64,000 nucleotides of DNA from positions 124,001 through 188,000 of the forward strand of contig NZ_JAVHJU010000061.1 in the NCBI RefSeq assembly GCF_031082405.1, in the 5' to 3' direction. The translations under genes were made by a program, and so were the position numbers. Source of the DNA: Amycolatopsis sp. A133. GTDB taxonomy: Bacteria > Actinomycetota > Actinomycetes > Mycobacteriales > Pseudonocardiaceae. Below are positions 14,243 to 22,856 of this stretch, one piece after another; the first letter of the stretch is position 1, and every line of letters starts with the position of its first letter. The notes under the pieces are model-generated. The model did not search any database. It had not been told where the DNA came from and was given only the letters and a program-made list of their open reading frames with translations.

Positions 14243-16417
14243 TCAGCCTTCGAGGAGGTCCTCGATGGTGATCGGGATGTGCCGGACCCGGATGCCGGTG
14301 GCGTTGTACACGGCGTTGGCGACCGCCGCCGCCATGCCGACCGTGCCGATTTCGCCCAGGCCCCGCGCGCCGACCGCGTTGTGCAGGGTGTCGGGGTACT
14401 CGACGAACTGGACCTCGACCTCCGGGATGTCGGCGTTGACCGGGAGCAGGTAGCCCGCGAAGTCGCCGTTGGCGAGCCGGCCGTTCGCCTCGATCTCCAG
14501 GCCCTCGTGCAACGCGGCCGACACACCCCAGATCATGCCGCCCATGAGCTGGCTGCGGGCCGCCTTGTCGTTGATGATCCGGCCTGCGTCGAACACCCCG
14601 AGCATCCGGGACACCCGCGCCTCGCGCGTCCACTTGTGCACCCGGACCTCGCAGAACTGGGCACCCCACGAGGCGAACGAGTGCTTGGTCATCTCTTCGC
14701 CGGGCGCCGAGGTGCCGGTCACCTCGAGCGATTCGCGTCCCACGGCACGCAGCAGCTCACCGAACGTCATGGAATCCCCGTCGGCGAAGACGCGGCCGTC
14801 GGCGTAGGTGACCTGGCGGCCTTCGAACGGCGCACCCGGATCGGCGGCGAGGGCGACCAGCTCGTCGATCGCCTTGGTGGCCGCGAGCATGATCGCCGTG
14901 CCCGCGCTCGCCGTCGCCGTGGAACCGCCGGACATACCGCCCGGCGGGAGGGACGAGTCGCCGAGCCGCGGCACGATCCGGTCCGCCGGGATGTCCAGCG
15001 ACTCCGCGCCCACCAACGACAGCACGGTCAGCAGGCCGGTGCCGGGGTCCGCGCCGCTGGTGGCGACGACGGCGGTTTCGTCCGCGAGCAACGTGACGCC
15101 GACCGTGGCCGGGAACCGCAGGGCCGGGAACACCGCCGTGGCCACGCCCGTGCCGACGAGCCAGTCGCCGTCGGTGCGCGTGCCCGCCGGGCGGTGCGCC
15201 CAGCCGAAGCGGTCCGCGCCGATGCGGAAGCACTCGTCGAGGTGCTTGCTCGACCACTGCAGGTCGTGCCCGGGCGGGGCGGTCGAGTTGTTGCGGACAC
15301 GCAGCTCGATCGGGTCCATGCCCAGCTTCACGGCGAGCTCGTCGAGCGCGCTCTCCAGCGCGAACGAGCCGGGTGCCTCGCCGGGAGCCCGCATGAACGT
15401 CGTCGGCGGGAGGTTCAGCGGCACGATCTTCTGGGTGATCGACAGGTTCTTCGTGGCGTACCACTCGCGCGAGGTGCCGTGCGACGTCGGTTCGACGAAC
15501 GAGCGGGCGGTGTCCGTGTGGCACCACGAGTCGTGGCGCAGGGCGACCAGGGTGCCGTCCGGCTCGGCGCCGATCGCGAGCTTCTGGATCGTCGAGGCCC
15601 GGCCGGCGGTGGCGGTGAAGACCTGTTCGCGGGCGAGCGCGGCCTTCACCGGCCGGCCGAGCGCCCGGGCGGCCGCCGCGGCCAGGAACGCCGGCGTGGA
15701 CGTCCGCCCCTTGCCGCCGAACGCGCCGCCGACGAACGGGTTGACCGCGTGGACGGCTTCCGGGGGCAGCTCGAGGGCCATGGCCAATTCCACCGCCTGC
15801 ATGTGCGTCGCCTGGTTCCCGCTGTAGACGGTCAGCACGCCGTCGTCCCACACCGCGACCGCGGAATGCGGCTCCATGGCGGCGTGGTTCTGCGTCGCCG
15901 TCGTGTAGGTCGCCTCGACGACCACCGGGCTCGCGGCCAGGGCGGCTTCGAACGATTCGACGCCGTCTTCGAGCACCTCGATTTCCGGGGGAGCCTCGCC
16001 GAAGGTCGGTGCCGCGGGTTCGGCCGTGTCGAGGTGCTCGGCGAGCGAGGTGCGGGCGGGGCGCGGGAGGTAGGTGACCTCGACGAGCCCCGCGGCGTCG
16101 CGAGCCTGTTCGAACGTCTCCGCGACGACGAAGCCGATGGGCTGGCCGTAGTAGGTGACTTCCCTGGTCTGCAACGGAACCCACGTCTCGCCGAAGGTCG
16201 GCAGGCTCGGCGTCCGCAGCGTCAGCGGGTCGAACGGCGTGTACACGGCGAGCACCCCGGGCGCGCCCTTCGCCGCGGAGACCTCCATCGCCTCGATCTC
16301 GCCGTGGGCGATCGTGCTGAGCACGACGTAGCCGTAGACCATCCCGGAGAAGGAGTGGTCGGCGCCGTACTTGGCCTCGCCGGTGACCTTCAGCGGCGCG
16401 TCCAGCCGGGTGATCAT
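14243..16417 (-). CDS. Molybdenum hydroxylase, molybdopterin-binding large subunit
   Basis: A 724-residue catalytic subunit of the xanthine dehydrogenase/aldehyde oxidase family. Seen are GGAFGGKG for the molybdopterin cytosine/guanine cofactor loop, FMRAPGEAPG, and GARGLGEIG near the C-terminus with the invariant active-site Glu. It is about the length of YagR/PaoC-type subunits. ATG 16417 overlaps the FAD subunit stop (ATGA) and follows GAGGGGGG. It should oxidise an aldehyde or N-heterocycle in complex with the next two subunits. The substrate is unknown; a divergent TetR gene probably controls it. Confidence 0.92.
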   Translation of the reverse strand: MITRLDAPLKVTGEAKYGADHSFSGMVYGYVVLSTIAHGEIEAMEVSAAKGAPGVLAVYTPFDPLTLRTPSLPTFGETWVPLQTREVTYYGQPIGFVVAETFEQARDAAGLVEVTYLPRPARTSLAEHLDTAEPAAPTFGEAPPEIEVLEDGVESFEAALAASPVVVEATYTTATQNHAAMEPHSAVAVWDDGVLTVYSGNQATHMQAVELAMALELPPEAVHAVNPFVGGAFGGKGRTSTPAFLAAAAARALGRPVKAALAREQVFTATAGRASTIQKLAIGAEPDGTLVALRHDSWCHTDTARSFVEPTSHGTSREWYATKNLSITQKIVPLNLPPTTFMRAPGEAPGSFALESALDELAVKLGMDPIELRVRNNSTAPPGHDLQWSSKHLDECFRIGADRFGWAHRPAGTRTDGDWLVGTGVATAVFPALRFPATVGVTLLADETAVVATSGADPGTGLLTVLSLVGAESLDIPADRIVPRLGDSSLPPGGMSGGSTATASAGTAIMLAATKAIDELVALAADPGAPFEGRQVTYADGRVFADGDSMTFGELLRAVGRESLEVTGTSAPGEEMTKHSFASWGAQFCEVRVHKWTREARVSRMLGVFDAGRIINDKAARSQLMGGMIWGVSAALHEGLEIEANGRLANGDFAGYLLPVNADIPEVEVQFVEYPDTLHNAVGARGLGEIGTVGMAAAVANAVYNATGIRVRHIPITIEDLLEG

Positions 16418-17376
16418 CGGGAACCCCCCTCGGTCAGTTCGAGCAGTGCGCGGACGATGGTCCGCTGCAGCAGCGGCACCTTGAACCCGTTCTCGGCCAG
16501 CGGTTGCGCGCCGTCGGCCGCCACCGCGGCGGCCGCTTCGAAGGTGGCCTGGGTCGCCGGGGCGCCCCGCAGGGCCGCTTCGACACCCGGCAGCCGCCAC
16601 GGCACCGTCCCGACGCCGCCGGCCGCGACCCGGGCGTGGGCGACGATCCCGTCGCGGACGTCGAGCGCGACGGCCGCGGAGCACAGCGCGAACTCGTAGG
16701 ACTGCCGGTCGCGCACCTTGACGTAGGTGGAGTTCGCGGCCCAGTCCAGCCGGGGCACGATCACCTCGGTGATCAGCTCGCCGGGGCGCAGGTCGTTCTC
16801 GACGGCGGGGGTGTCGCCGGGCAGCCGGTAGAACTCGCCGAGCGCGACCTCGCGGGTGCCGTCCGCGTCCACCAGCCGCAGGCGCGCGTCGAGCGCGACC
16901 AAGGCGACGGCGACGTCGCTGGCGTGGGTGGCCACGCACGCATCGCTCGTGCCGAGGATCGCGTGCATCCGGTTCGCGCCGGTGAGCGCGGAGCAGCCGC
17001 TGCCGGGCGCGCGCTTGTTGCACGGCATCGCGACGTCGCGGAAGTACGTGCAGCGCGTGCGCTGCAGCAGGTTCCCGCCGATGCTGGCCATGTTCCGCAG
17101 CTGCTGGGACGCGCTGAGCAGCAGGGCGCGCGAGATCGCCGGGTAGACGCCCGGGTGCGCGGCGATGGTGCCCATCCGCTCCAGCGCGCCGAAGCGCAGC
17201 CCGTCGGTGGTGTCGATGCCGCGCAACGGCACCTCGTTGATGTCCAGGACGTGCTGCGGGGTCAGGACGTCGAGCTTCATGAGGTCGACCAGGGTCGTCC
17301 CGCCGGCGAGGTACGTGCCGGGCGTGGCGACCGCCGCTTCGACGGTGGTGGGTGCGGTCAGCTCAAAGGGACGCAT
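16414..17376 (-). CDS. Molybdenum hydroxylase, FAD-binding subunit
   Basis: A 320-residue medium subunit. It has TYLAGGTTLVDLMKL and ASIGGNLLQRTRC, the two FAD-binding loops, and a cysteine cluster RCTYFRDVAMPCNKRAPGSGC that matches the extra 4Fe-4S cluster of PaoB/YagS-type subunits. The C-terminal CO_deh_flav_C domain ends with VPLLQRTIVRALLEL. It passes electrons from the 2Fe-2S subunit to the final acceptor. It overlaps both neighbours (14 and 4 bases), so the three are one operon. Confidence 0.92.
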   Translation of the reverse strand: MRPFELTAPTTVEAAVATPGTYLAGGTTLVDLMKLDVLTPQHVLDINEVPLRGIDTTDGLRFGALERMGTIAAHPGVYPAISRALLLSASQQLRNMASIGGNLLQRTRCTYFRDVAMPCNKRAPGSGCSALTGANRMHAILGTSDACVATHASDVAVALVALDARLRLVDADGTREVALGEFYRLPGDTPAVENDLRPGELITEVIVPRLDWAANSTYVKVRDRQSYEFALCSAAVALDVRDGIVAHARVAAGGVGTVPWRLPGVEAALRGAPATQATFEAAAAVAADGAQPLAENGFKVPLLQRTIVRALLELTEGGSR

Positions 17377-17815
17377 CGGCCCGCCTCGCCTGCTCGACGG
17401 CCTTGACGATGTTCGGGTAGGCCGCGCACCGGCAGAGGTTGCCGGACATGAACTCCCGCACGTCCTCGACGTCCTGCTCGACGGCCGCGACCGCCGACAT
17501 GATCTGCCCGGCGGTGCAGAACCCGCACTGCAGGGCGTCCTGGTCGACGAAGGCCTGCTGCACCGGGTGCAGCCCGTCCTCGGTGGACAGTCCTTCGACC
17601 GTCGTCACGGGCTGCTTGACGGTGGCGGCCAGGGTGAGGCACGACAGCACGGGCTTGCCGCCGACGTGCACGGTGCAGGCCCCGCACTGGCCGCGGTCGC
17701 AGCCCTTCTTCGGACCGGTGACGGCGAGGCGCTCGCGCAGCGCGTCCAGGAGCGTGACGCCGGGATCGACGTCCAGGTGTTCGGTGGTGCCGTTGACTTG
17801 GAGTGAGATTTCCAC
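17363..17815 (-). CDS. Molybdenum hydroxylase, 2Fe-2S subunit
   Basis: A 150-residue small subunit starting at GTG 17815 with GGAAAGAGA upstream. The plant-type ferredoxin cluster is GCDRGQCGACTVHV...LSC and the second cluster is QCGFCTAGQ with GNLCRCAAYPNI, as in all xanthine dehydrogenase family small subunits. It has no Tat signal, unlike PaoA, so the complex is predicted to be cytoplasmic. First gene of the operon; its promoter faces the TetR gene across two palindromic operators. Confidence 0.93.
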   Translation of the reverse strand: MEISLQVNGTTEHLDVDPGVTLLDALRERLAVTGPKKGCDRGQCGACTVHVGGKPVLSCLTLAATVKQPVTTVEGLSTEDGLHPVQQAFVDQDALQCGFCTAGQIMSAVAAVEQDVEDVREFMSGNLCRCAAYPNIVKAVEQARRADASL

Positions 17816-17877
17816 TGGTCTCTTTCCGCGGAGCCGGGCGAGTCACCCGACGGTGTGGTGGGGACGGTGTCAGGGGG

Positions 17878-17895
17878 AGCGGATAGTCATCCGCT
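17878..17895. promoter_or_regulatory. TetR operator copy 1 (AGCGGAT-4-ATCCGCT)
   Basis: AGCGGATAGTCATCCGCT has perfect 7-base arms and lies 63 bases upstream of the 2Fe-2S subunit start. It shares both arms with copy 2, 36 bases away. The reverse strand holds a possible -10 (GACTAT) for the hydroxylase operon inside it. Confidence 0.75.
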
Positions 17896-17913
17896 TCACT
17901 CGGTCGCGAGGCT

Positions 17914-17931
17914 AGCGGATTACAATCCGCT
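17914..17931. promoter_or_regulatory. TetR operator copy 2 (AGCGGATT-2-AATCCGCT)
   Basis: AGCGGATTACAATCCGCT has perfect 8-base arms and encloses TACAAT, a good -10 box for the divergent tetR gene at 18011. Binding here would block that promoter directly. Confidence 0.75.
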
Positions 17932-18010
17932 TCGCAACGAAGTGCGTGCGCTGGAGTTGCTCCAGCTCTCAGCTAGATTCAGCGGGACGACAAGACCACC
18001 GGGAGGGACG

Positions 18011-18586
18011 ATGACGACGGGATCGGTCAGCCCCCGCCGCGCGGACACCCGGCGCAACCACGAGCGCATCCTCGCGGTGGCGGCGGCGTCGCTGGCCGAC
18101 ACGGGCGAGGTTTCGTTCAACACGATCGCCAAGCAGGCCGAGGTCGGCGTCGGCACGGTCTACCGGCACTTCCCGACGCCGGAGGCGCTGATCCTGGCGG
18201 TCTACCGGCGCGAGGTCCGGCAGATCGTCGACATCGTGCCGGTGCTGCTGGAGAAGTACGCCCCCGAGCAAGCGTTCCGGGTCTGGGTGACCGACCACGT
18301 CGCGCACTACATGATGACGAAGAAGGGGCTGGCCGACGCCCTGCGCCGCGCGACGGCGTCCCGGGGCGAGCTGCCGGTCGACGCCTACGAGGACATGCTC
18401 GGCGCGGTGACGACGATGCTCGACGCCAACCTGGCGGCCGGGACCGTCCGGCGGGGCCTGACGCCGATGCTGCTCATGCGCGGGATGGGCGGGCTGCTCC
18501 TGCTCGACCCGAACGGGAACTGGCAGCGCGAGGCGGCGGATCTCGCCGATCTGCTCTGGCACGGGATGGCCGCGCAACCGAGCTAG
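18011..18586 (+). CDS. TetR family regulator of the molybdenum hydroxylase operon
   Basis: A 191-residue regulator starting at ATG 18011 with GGGAGGGACG directly upstream. The helix-turn-helix reads ERILAVAAASLADTGEVSFN then TIAKQAEVGVGTVYRHFP (residues 18-55). The C-terminal domain includes HVAHYMMTKKGLADALRRAT, typical of SbtR-like regulators. Two near-identical palindromes in the divergent region are its likely sites, implying it represses itself and the hydroxylase until an inducer, perhaps the hydroxylase substrate, appears. Its TAG shares CTAG with the convergent gene's stop. Confidence 0.9.
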   Translation: MTTGSVSPRRADTRRNHERILAVAAASLADTGEVSFNTIAKQAEVGVGTVYRHFPTPEALILAVYRREVRQIVDIVPVLLEKYAPEQAFRVWVTDHVAHYMMTKKGLADALRRATASRGELPVDAYEDMLGAVTTMLDANLAAGTVRRGLTPMLLMRGMGGLLLLDPNGNWQREAADLADLLWHGMAAQPS

Positions 18587-18945
18587 GCGTCGAGGTCGTC
18601 GAGGTGGACGGTCACCGTGACCCGGCCTTTTTCGTCGCGCCGCGCCACCGCGTGGCCGGTGCGGCCCTCGTCGTCGAGCTCGAGGGTGAGCGGGGCGCCG
18701 TCGCCGGTGAAGTTGCGCCACCACGACTTCGCGTCGGGCAGCCGGACGCCGATCGTCACGACGTCACCGCTTCGCCGGTAGCCGACGGGCGTGCTGAAGG
18801 TGCGGCCCGACCGGCGGCCCGTGTAGGTGACCTGGGTGAGGTGGCGGCGGACCAGCCGTCCCCAGCGCGGTGACGTCCGGAGCGTGCCGACGCAGGTGTT
18901 CAAGCGATCGACGGCGTTCTTCGGGAGCGGGCCTCGGTACCCCAC
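18583..18945 (-). CDS. Nitroreductase/quinone reductase family (Ddn-like) protein
   Basis: A 120-residue protein with VTYTGRRSGRTFSTPVGYRR, GDVVTIGVRLPDAKSWWRNF and GAPLTLELDDEGRTGHAVAR. These match the short split-barrel proteins related to the deazaflavin (F420)-dependent nitroreductase Ddn (DUF385). Ddn-like proteins reduce quinones or nitro compounds with F420H2; whether this short form binds F420 or FMN is not visible. ATG 18945 follows GGAGGCTGCC. It overlaps the tetR stop by four bases and is monocistronic. Confidence 0.75.
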   Translation of the reverse strand: MGYRGPLPKNAVDRLNTCVGTLRTSPRWGRLVRRHLTQVTYTGRRSGRTFSTPVGYRRSGDVVTIGVRLPDAKSWWRNFTGDGAPLTLELDDEGRTGHAVARRDEKGRVTVTVHLDDLDA

Positions 18946-19005
18946 GGCAGCCTCCTTCGGCGGGCTACCGCCACGGTACCGGAAAACGGAGAGCCTTGTT
19001 CCGGT

Positions 19006-19032
19006 TGTGGTGGAGCCGGACGCTCCACCACA
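19006..19032 (-). terminator. Hairpin after mmsA
   Basis: TGTGGTGGAGC pairs perfectly with GCTCCACCACA over a CGGAC loop, three bases beyond the mmsA stop. Confidence 0.6.
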
Positions 19033-19035
19033 GCG

Positions 19036-20520
19036 TCAGCTGGAGGTGGGGAAGTTGAAGCCGGCCTCGCTGTGCGGCCAGCGGGTGGTGACGACCTTGG
19101 CGCGGGTGTAGAACCGGACGCCTGCGGGGCCGTGGATCGGGCTGTCGCCGATGAGGGAGTCCTTCCAGCCGCCGAAGGAGTAGTACGACATGGGGACCGG
19201 GATCGGCACGTTGACGCCGATCATGCCGACCTTCACCTCGCGCTGGAACTTGCGGGCCGCTTCGCCGCTGGAGGTGAAGATGGCGGTGCCGTTGCCGTAG
19301 GGGTTGGCGTTGATGACGGCGATGGCTTCGTCGATCGTCTCCGTGCGGACGATCGCCAGTACCGGCCCGAAGATCTCTTCGCGGTAGGCGTCCATCTCCG
19401 GGGTCACGTTGTCCAGCAGGGACGGGCCGACGAAGAAGCCTCCCTCGTGGCCGTCGACCTTCAGATCGCGACCGTCGACCACGACCGTCGCTCCCTGTTC
19501 CGCGCCGCGGGCGACGGAGCGCACCACGCGCTCGCGGGCAGCCTCGGTGACGACCGGCCCCATGTCGCTGGCGGGGTCGCGGCCCGGCCCCACCCTGACC
19601 TCGCGGGCCTTGCGCTCGAGGAGCTCGATCAGCTTGTCGCCGGCCGCGCCGACGGCCACGCCGACCGAGACCGCCATGCACCGCTGCCCGGCCGAGCCGA
19701 ACGCGGCGGCGGTGAGGTGGTCGGCGGCGTACCCGAGGTCGGCGTCGGGCAGCACGACCGCGTGGTTCTTCGCGCCGCCGAGGGCTTGGACGCGCTTGCC
19801 GGTCGCGGTGCCGCGTTCGTGCACGTATTTGGCGATCGGGGTGGAGCCGACGAACGAAACGGCGGCGACGCCGGGGTGGTCGAGGAGCGCGTCGACGGCG
19901 GTCTTGTCGCCGTGCACGACGTTGAAGACGCCGTCGGGCAACCCGGCTTCGGCGTAGAGGCGGGCGACGTAGCCGGAGGCCGAGGGATCGCGTTCGCTCG
20001 GCTTGAGGACGAAGGTGTTGCCGGTGGCGATGGCGATCGGGTGCATCCACAGCGGCACCATGATCGGGAAGTTGAACGGGGTGATCCCGGCGACGACGCC
20101 GAGCGGCTGGCGGAAGTCGTGGACGTCGACGTCGCGGGAGACCTGGTCGGAGAAGCTGCCTTTGAGGGCGTCGGCGATGCCGCAGGCGTATTCGACGACT
20201 TCGCGGCCGCGGACGATCTCGCCGCGGGCGTCCTCGACGACCTTGCCGTGTTCGGCGGAGATGATCCGCGCGAGTTCGTCCTCGTGCTGCACGAGCAGCT
20301 CGCGGAAGGCGAACATCACTTTGGTGCGCTGGGACAGCGAAGAGCTGCCCCACGTCTCGAAGGCCTTGCCCGCGGCCGCGACGGCGGTGTCCACATCGGA
20401 CGCCTCGGCGAGGAGGACCGACGCTTGCTGCTGCCCGGTGGCGGGGTCGTAGACCGGGGCGGTGCGGGTCGAGCCCGCCGGCGTGGCGGTGCCGTTGATC
20501 CAGTGTTCGATGGTGTTCAC
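19036..20520 (-). CDS. mmsA: CoA-acylating methylmalonate-semialdehyde dehydrogenase
   Basis: A 494-residue aldehyde dehydrogenase of the MmsA/IolA type. It starts IEHWINGT, has ITPFNFPIMVPLWMHPIAIA for NAD binding, FVGSTPIAKYVHERGT, and the catalytic cysteine in GSAGQRCMA (about 280). The usual ALDH general-base Glu is replaced by ALGGAKNH, as in CoA-dependent members. It converts malonate or methylmalonate semialdehyde to acetyl- or propionyl-CoA in inositol or valine breakdown. GTG 20520 follows GGAGCACC. The adjacent Cgl0159-like gene and divergent GntR gene point to inositol (IolA role). Confidence 0.93.
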   Translation of the reverse strand: MNTIEHWINGTATPAGSTRTAPVYDPATGQQQASVLLAEASDVDTAVAAAGKAFETWGSSSLSQRTKVMFAFRELLVQHEDELARIISAEHGKVVEDARGEIVRGREVVEYACGIADALKGSFSDQVSRDVDVHDFRQPLGVVAGITPFNFPIMVPLWMHPIAIATGNTFVLKPSERDPSASGYVARLYAEAGLPDGVFNVVHGDKTAVDALLDHPGVAAVSFVGSTPIAKYVHERGTATGKRVQALGGAKNHAVVLPDADLGYAADHLTAAAFGSAGQRCMAVSVGVAVGAAGDKLIELLERKAREVRVGPGRDPASDMGPVVTEAARERVVRSVARGAEQGATVVVDGRDLKVDGHEGGFFVGPSLLDNVTPEMDAYREEIFGPVLAIVRTETIDEAIAVINANPYGNGTAIFTSSGEAARKFQREVKVGMIGVNVPIPVPMSYYSFGGWKDSLIGDSPIHGPAGVRFYTRAKVVTTRWPHSEAGFNFPTSS

Positions 20521-20622
20521 GGTGCTCCTACCGGTAGTGGCGCTGGGCCTGCGTGGTGGCGTGTGGGTCTCGCGGGCCTGCCGATCCCGGCGGGTGGGGA
20601 CCGGCAGCGAGCCGATGCGGGT

Positions 20623-21492
20623 TCACAGCAGCCCCACCGCGGTGTCGACGGCCTTGGCGACGTCCCCGTCGTGCGGGTAGAGCAGCGACCGCCCCGCCAC
20701 CAGCCCCTGCACGGTCGGCTGGGTCAGCGCCCGCTGCCAGGCGGCGAAGGCCGCGTCCGGGTCCTTGACCTCGCCGCCGAGCAGGACGGCCGGCAGGGTC
20801 GAGGACGCGAGCACGCGTTCCATGTCGGCCACCACGGGGAGCTTGAGCCAGGTGTAGGCCGAGGACCGGCCGAGCCCGGCGGCGATCGTGATCGACTTGA
20901 TCACGGCGTCGGGGGAGAGGTCGTTCTCGACGCGCCCGTCGACCCAGGTCGACAGGAACGGCTCGACCATCGCGATCAGCTTGCGACCGGCCAGTTCGTT
21001 GACCGCTTTTGCGGTGTTTTCCAGGACGCTGGGGGTGGCCGGGTCGCCGAGGCAGATCCGGGTCAGGGTCTTGCCGCCGTCGAAGCGCATCCGGGCGATG
21101 GTTTCCGCGTCGTAGCCGGCGAAGCGGTCGTCGATCTCGAAGCTCGACCCGGCCAGCCCGGTGCGGTTCATCGACCCGATCACCGTTTTGCCGTCCAGCA
21201 CGCCGAGCAGCAGCAGGTCGTCGATGACGTCCGCGGTCGCCAGCACGCCGGTGACGCCCGGCCGCTCCAGTGCCAGGCACAGCCGTTCCAGCAGTTCGCC
21301 CCGGTTCGCCATCGCCGACGGGTGGCCGCCCACCGCGTTCGCGCCGCGGGCGGGGTGGTCCGCGGCGATGATCATCACGGCACCCTTGTCGTTGAAGGGC
21401 GATTTGGCCCGCACGCGGTTCGCGGCCGCCTCGGCGATCGCCTCCGGGTCGTGCACGCGTTTGGCGACGATGCGGCGCAGTACGTCGGTCAC
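20623..21492 (-). CDS. Cgl0159-family (beta/alpha)8 protein of inositol-type loci
   Basis: A 289-residue soluble protein starting at GTG 21492 behind GGGGGAG. It reads like an aldolase-type TIM barrel: MIIAADHPARGANAVG near residue 40, VIGSMNRTGLAGSSFEIDDR, KLIAMVEPFLS and AVLLGGEVKDPDAAF. It resembles the family named after Corynebacterium glutamicum Cgl0159, which lies in an inositol-catabolic cluster; activity is not established, though an aldolase step on 2-deoxy-5-keto-gluconate phosphate would fit. It precedes mmsA on the same strand, 102 bases apart. Confidence 0.8.
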   Translation of the reverse strand: MTDVLRRIVAKRVHDPEAIAEAAANRVRAKSPFNDKGAVMIIAADHPARGANAVGGHPSAMANRGELLERLCLALERPGVTGVLATADVIDDLLLLGVLDGKTVIGSMNRTGLAGSSFEIDDRFAGYDAETIARMRFDGGKTLTRICLGDPATPSVLENTAKAVNELAGRKLIAMVEPFLSTWVDGRVENDLSPDAVIKSITIAAGLGRSSAYTWLKLPVVADMERVLASSTLPAVLLGGEVKDPDAAFAAWQRALTQPTVQGLVAGRSLLYPHDGDVAKAVDTAVGLL

Positions 21493-21548
21493 TGTGGTTC
21501 TCCCCCTTCGGTGGTGCCCGCACTCGACGATTCCAGCGCCGGAGGACT

Positions 21549-21568
21549 TTGTCAAGACATATGGACAA
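21549..21568. promoter_or_regulatory. Candidate GntR operator
   Basis: TTGTC and GACAA form an inverted repeat ten bases apart in the 119-base region between the divergent Cgl0159-like and gntR genes. It encloses CATATG, a possible -10 element. Confidence 0.4.
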
Positions 21569-21611
21569 CACGTCATCCCTACTGCGGCCCCGCGGGCGGT
21601 AGGCTCCGGAG

Positions 21612-22388
21612 ATGAGCAAGACGGACGCCACCTTCCCCGCCTGGGATGCGGGCCGCGAGATCGTCTTGGACCCGGGCAGCCCGGAGCCGCTGTACTTCCA
21701 GGTGTCCCGGCAGCTGCACGCGGCGATCGAGGACGGCAGGCTGCCCGCGGGGGCCCGGCTGGGCAACGAGGTCGACCTGGCCGCGAGCCTGCGCCTCTCG
21801 CGCCCGACGGTCCGTCAGGCGATCCAGACGCTGGTCAACCAGGGCCTGCTCGTGCGGCGACGCGGGATCGGCACCCAGGTCGTCCGCACCAAGGTCGCCC
21901 GGCCGCTGCGGCTGAGCAGCCTGTTCGACGACCTCGCCGGGCTGGGCGGCAAGCCGGAGTCGGCGGTGCTGGTCAACCGCGTCGAAGAGGCCGGCGCCGA
22001 AGCCGCCGAGTTGCTGGAAGCACCCGGCCTGACGCACGTGCGCCGGCTGAAGCGGCTCCGCTCGACCGACGGCGAGCCGCTCGCGCTGATGAACAACTAC
22101 CTGCCCGACGGCGTGCTCGACGCGAACGACGACGAGCTGCGCGAACGCGGCCTGTACCAGCTCCTGCGGTCGGCGGGAGTGCGGCTGCACGCCGCCGAGC
22201 AGCACATCGGCGCCCGGCTCGCGACCGAGGAGGACGCGGAACTGCTGCAGGAAGCGCCGGGGGCGGCGTTGCTGACCATGCAGCGCACGACCTACGACGA
22301 CACCGGGCGGGTGGTCGAGTACGGGTGGCACGTCTACCGGGCGTCCCGCTACACGTTCAACCTTTCGCTGACCAACGGACCGCAGTAG
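21612..22388 (+). CDS. GntR/HutC family regulator of the iol-type genes
   Basis: A 258-residue regulator. The N-terminal winged helix has PLYFQVSRQLHAAIEDGRLP then LRLSRPTVRQAIQTLVNQGL (residues 26-85). The C-terminal half is a UTRA ligand domain, with VRRLKRLRSTDGEPLALMNN and YGWHVYRASRYTFNLSL. HutC-type members bind sugar or amino-acid derivatives. In corynebacteria the inositol regulator IolR is also GntR-type, so this gene, divergent from mmsA and the Cgl0159-like gene, is a likely IolR counterpart. Ligand is inferred. Confidence 0.88.
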   Translation: MSKTDATFPAWDAGREIVLDPGSPEPLYFQVSRQLHAAIEDGRLPAGARLGNEVDLAASLRLSRPTVRQAIQTLVNQGLLVRRRGIGTQVVRTKVARPLRLSSLFDDLAGLGGKPESAVLVNRVEEAGAEAAELLEAPGLTHVRRLKRLRSTDGEPLALMNNYLPDGVLDANDDELRERGLYQLLRSAGVRLHAAEQHIGARLATEEDAELLQEAPGAALLTMQRTTYDDTGRVVEYGWHVYRASRYTFNLSLTNGPQ

Positions 22389-22394
22389 CGAAGA

Positions 22395-22856
22395 TCAGGG
22401 GCCGGCCAGCGGGATGGTTCCCGTCAGGCAGCCGTCGCGCTCGGGCGGGAGGACCAGCCTGCTGACGTCGTCGATGATCAACGCGTCTTCGCCGGTGTGG
22501 GGCCGGGGCGGCAGCAGCACGAAGAGCACCTGCCGCTGCCGGCGAGCGGCCGTCACCCAGGGCTGCGGGGCCTCGGAGAACTGGAAACCGACCGTGAGGC
22601 TGTGCTCGCCGGCGTGCACCGTCACCGCGGACGGCCCCTCCGCCAGCTCCACCTCGCAGCCCGCCGCCAGCGGCCAGTAGCCGTGCTCCCACTCCCACGT
22701 GGTCGGCGCCGCCAGGCCCGCACGGGCCAGGAGCCCGAGCAGCCGCCGGTGGTCGTCCCGGCGGGCCGGCTGCAGGAGCAGCACCGGGTAGGAGTACTCC
22801 TCCTCGTAGACCAGGATGTCGATCTGCCAGCGGGACGGCATCGCCGCGCCGGTCAC
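22395..22856 (-). CDS. Unrecognised 153-residue protein after qcrB paralogue
   Basis: Starts at GTG 22856, overlapping the cytochrome b stop (GTGA); ATG 22841 (MPSRWQIDILVYEEEYSYPV) is the alternative. The protein is soluble, without signal or membrane segment, and has several strands: VLLLQPARRDD, EVELAEGPSAVTVHAGEHSL, WVTAARRQRQVLFVLLPPRP and IIDDVSRLVLPP. No family is recognised. It is the last gene of the hydrolase-dehydrogenase-cytochrome b operon, and translational coupling argues that it works with, or is made in step with, the cytochrome. Confidence 0.65.
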   Translation of the reverse strand: MTGAAMPSRWQIDILVYEEEYSYPVLLLQPARRDDHRRLLGLLARAGLAAPTTWEWEHGYWPLAAGCEVELAEGPSAVTVHAGEHSLTVGFQFSEAPQPWVTAARRQRQVLFVLLPPRPHTGEDALIIDDVSRLVLPPERDGCLTGTIPLAGP

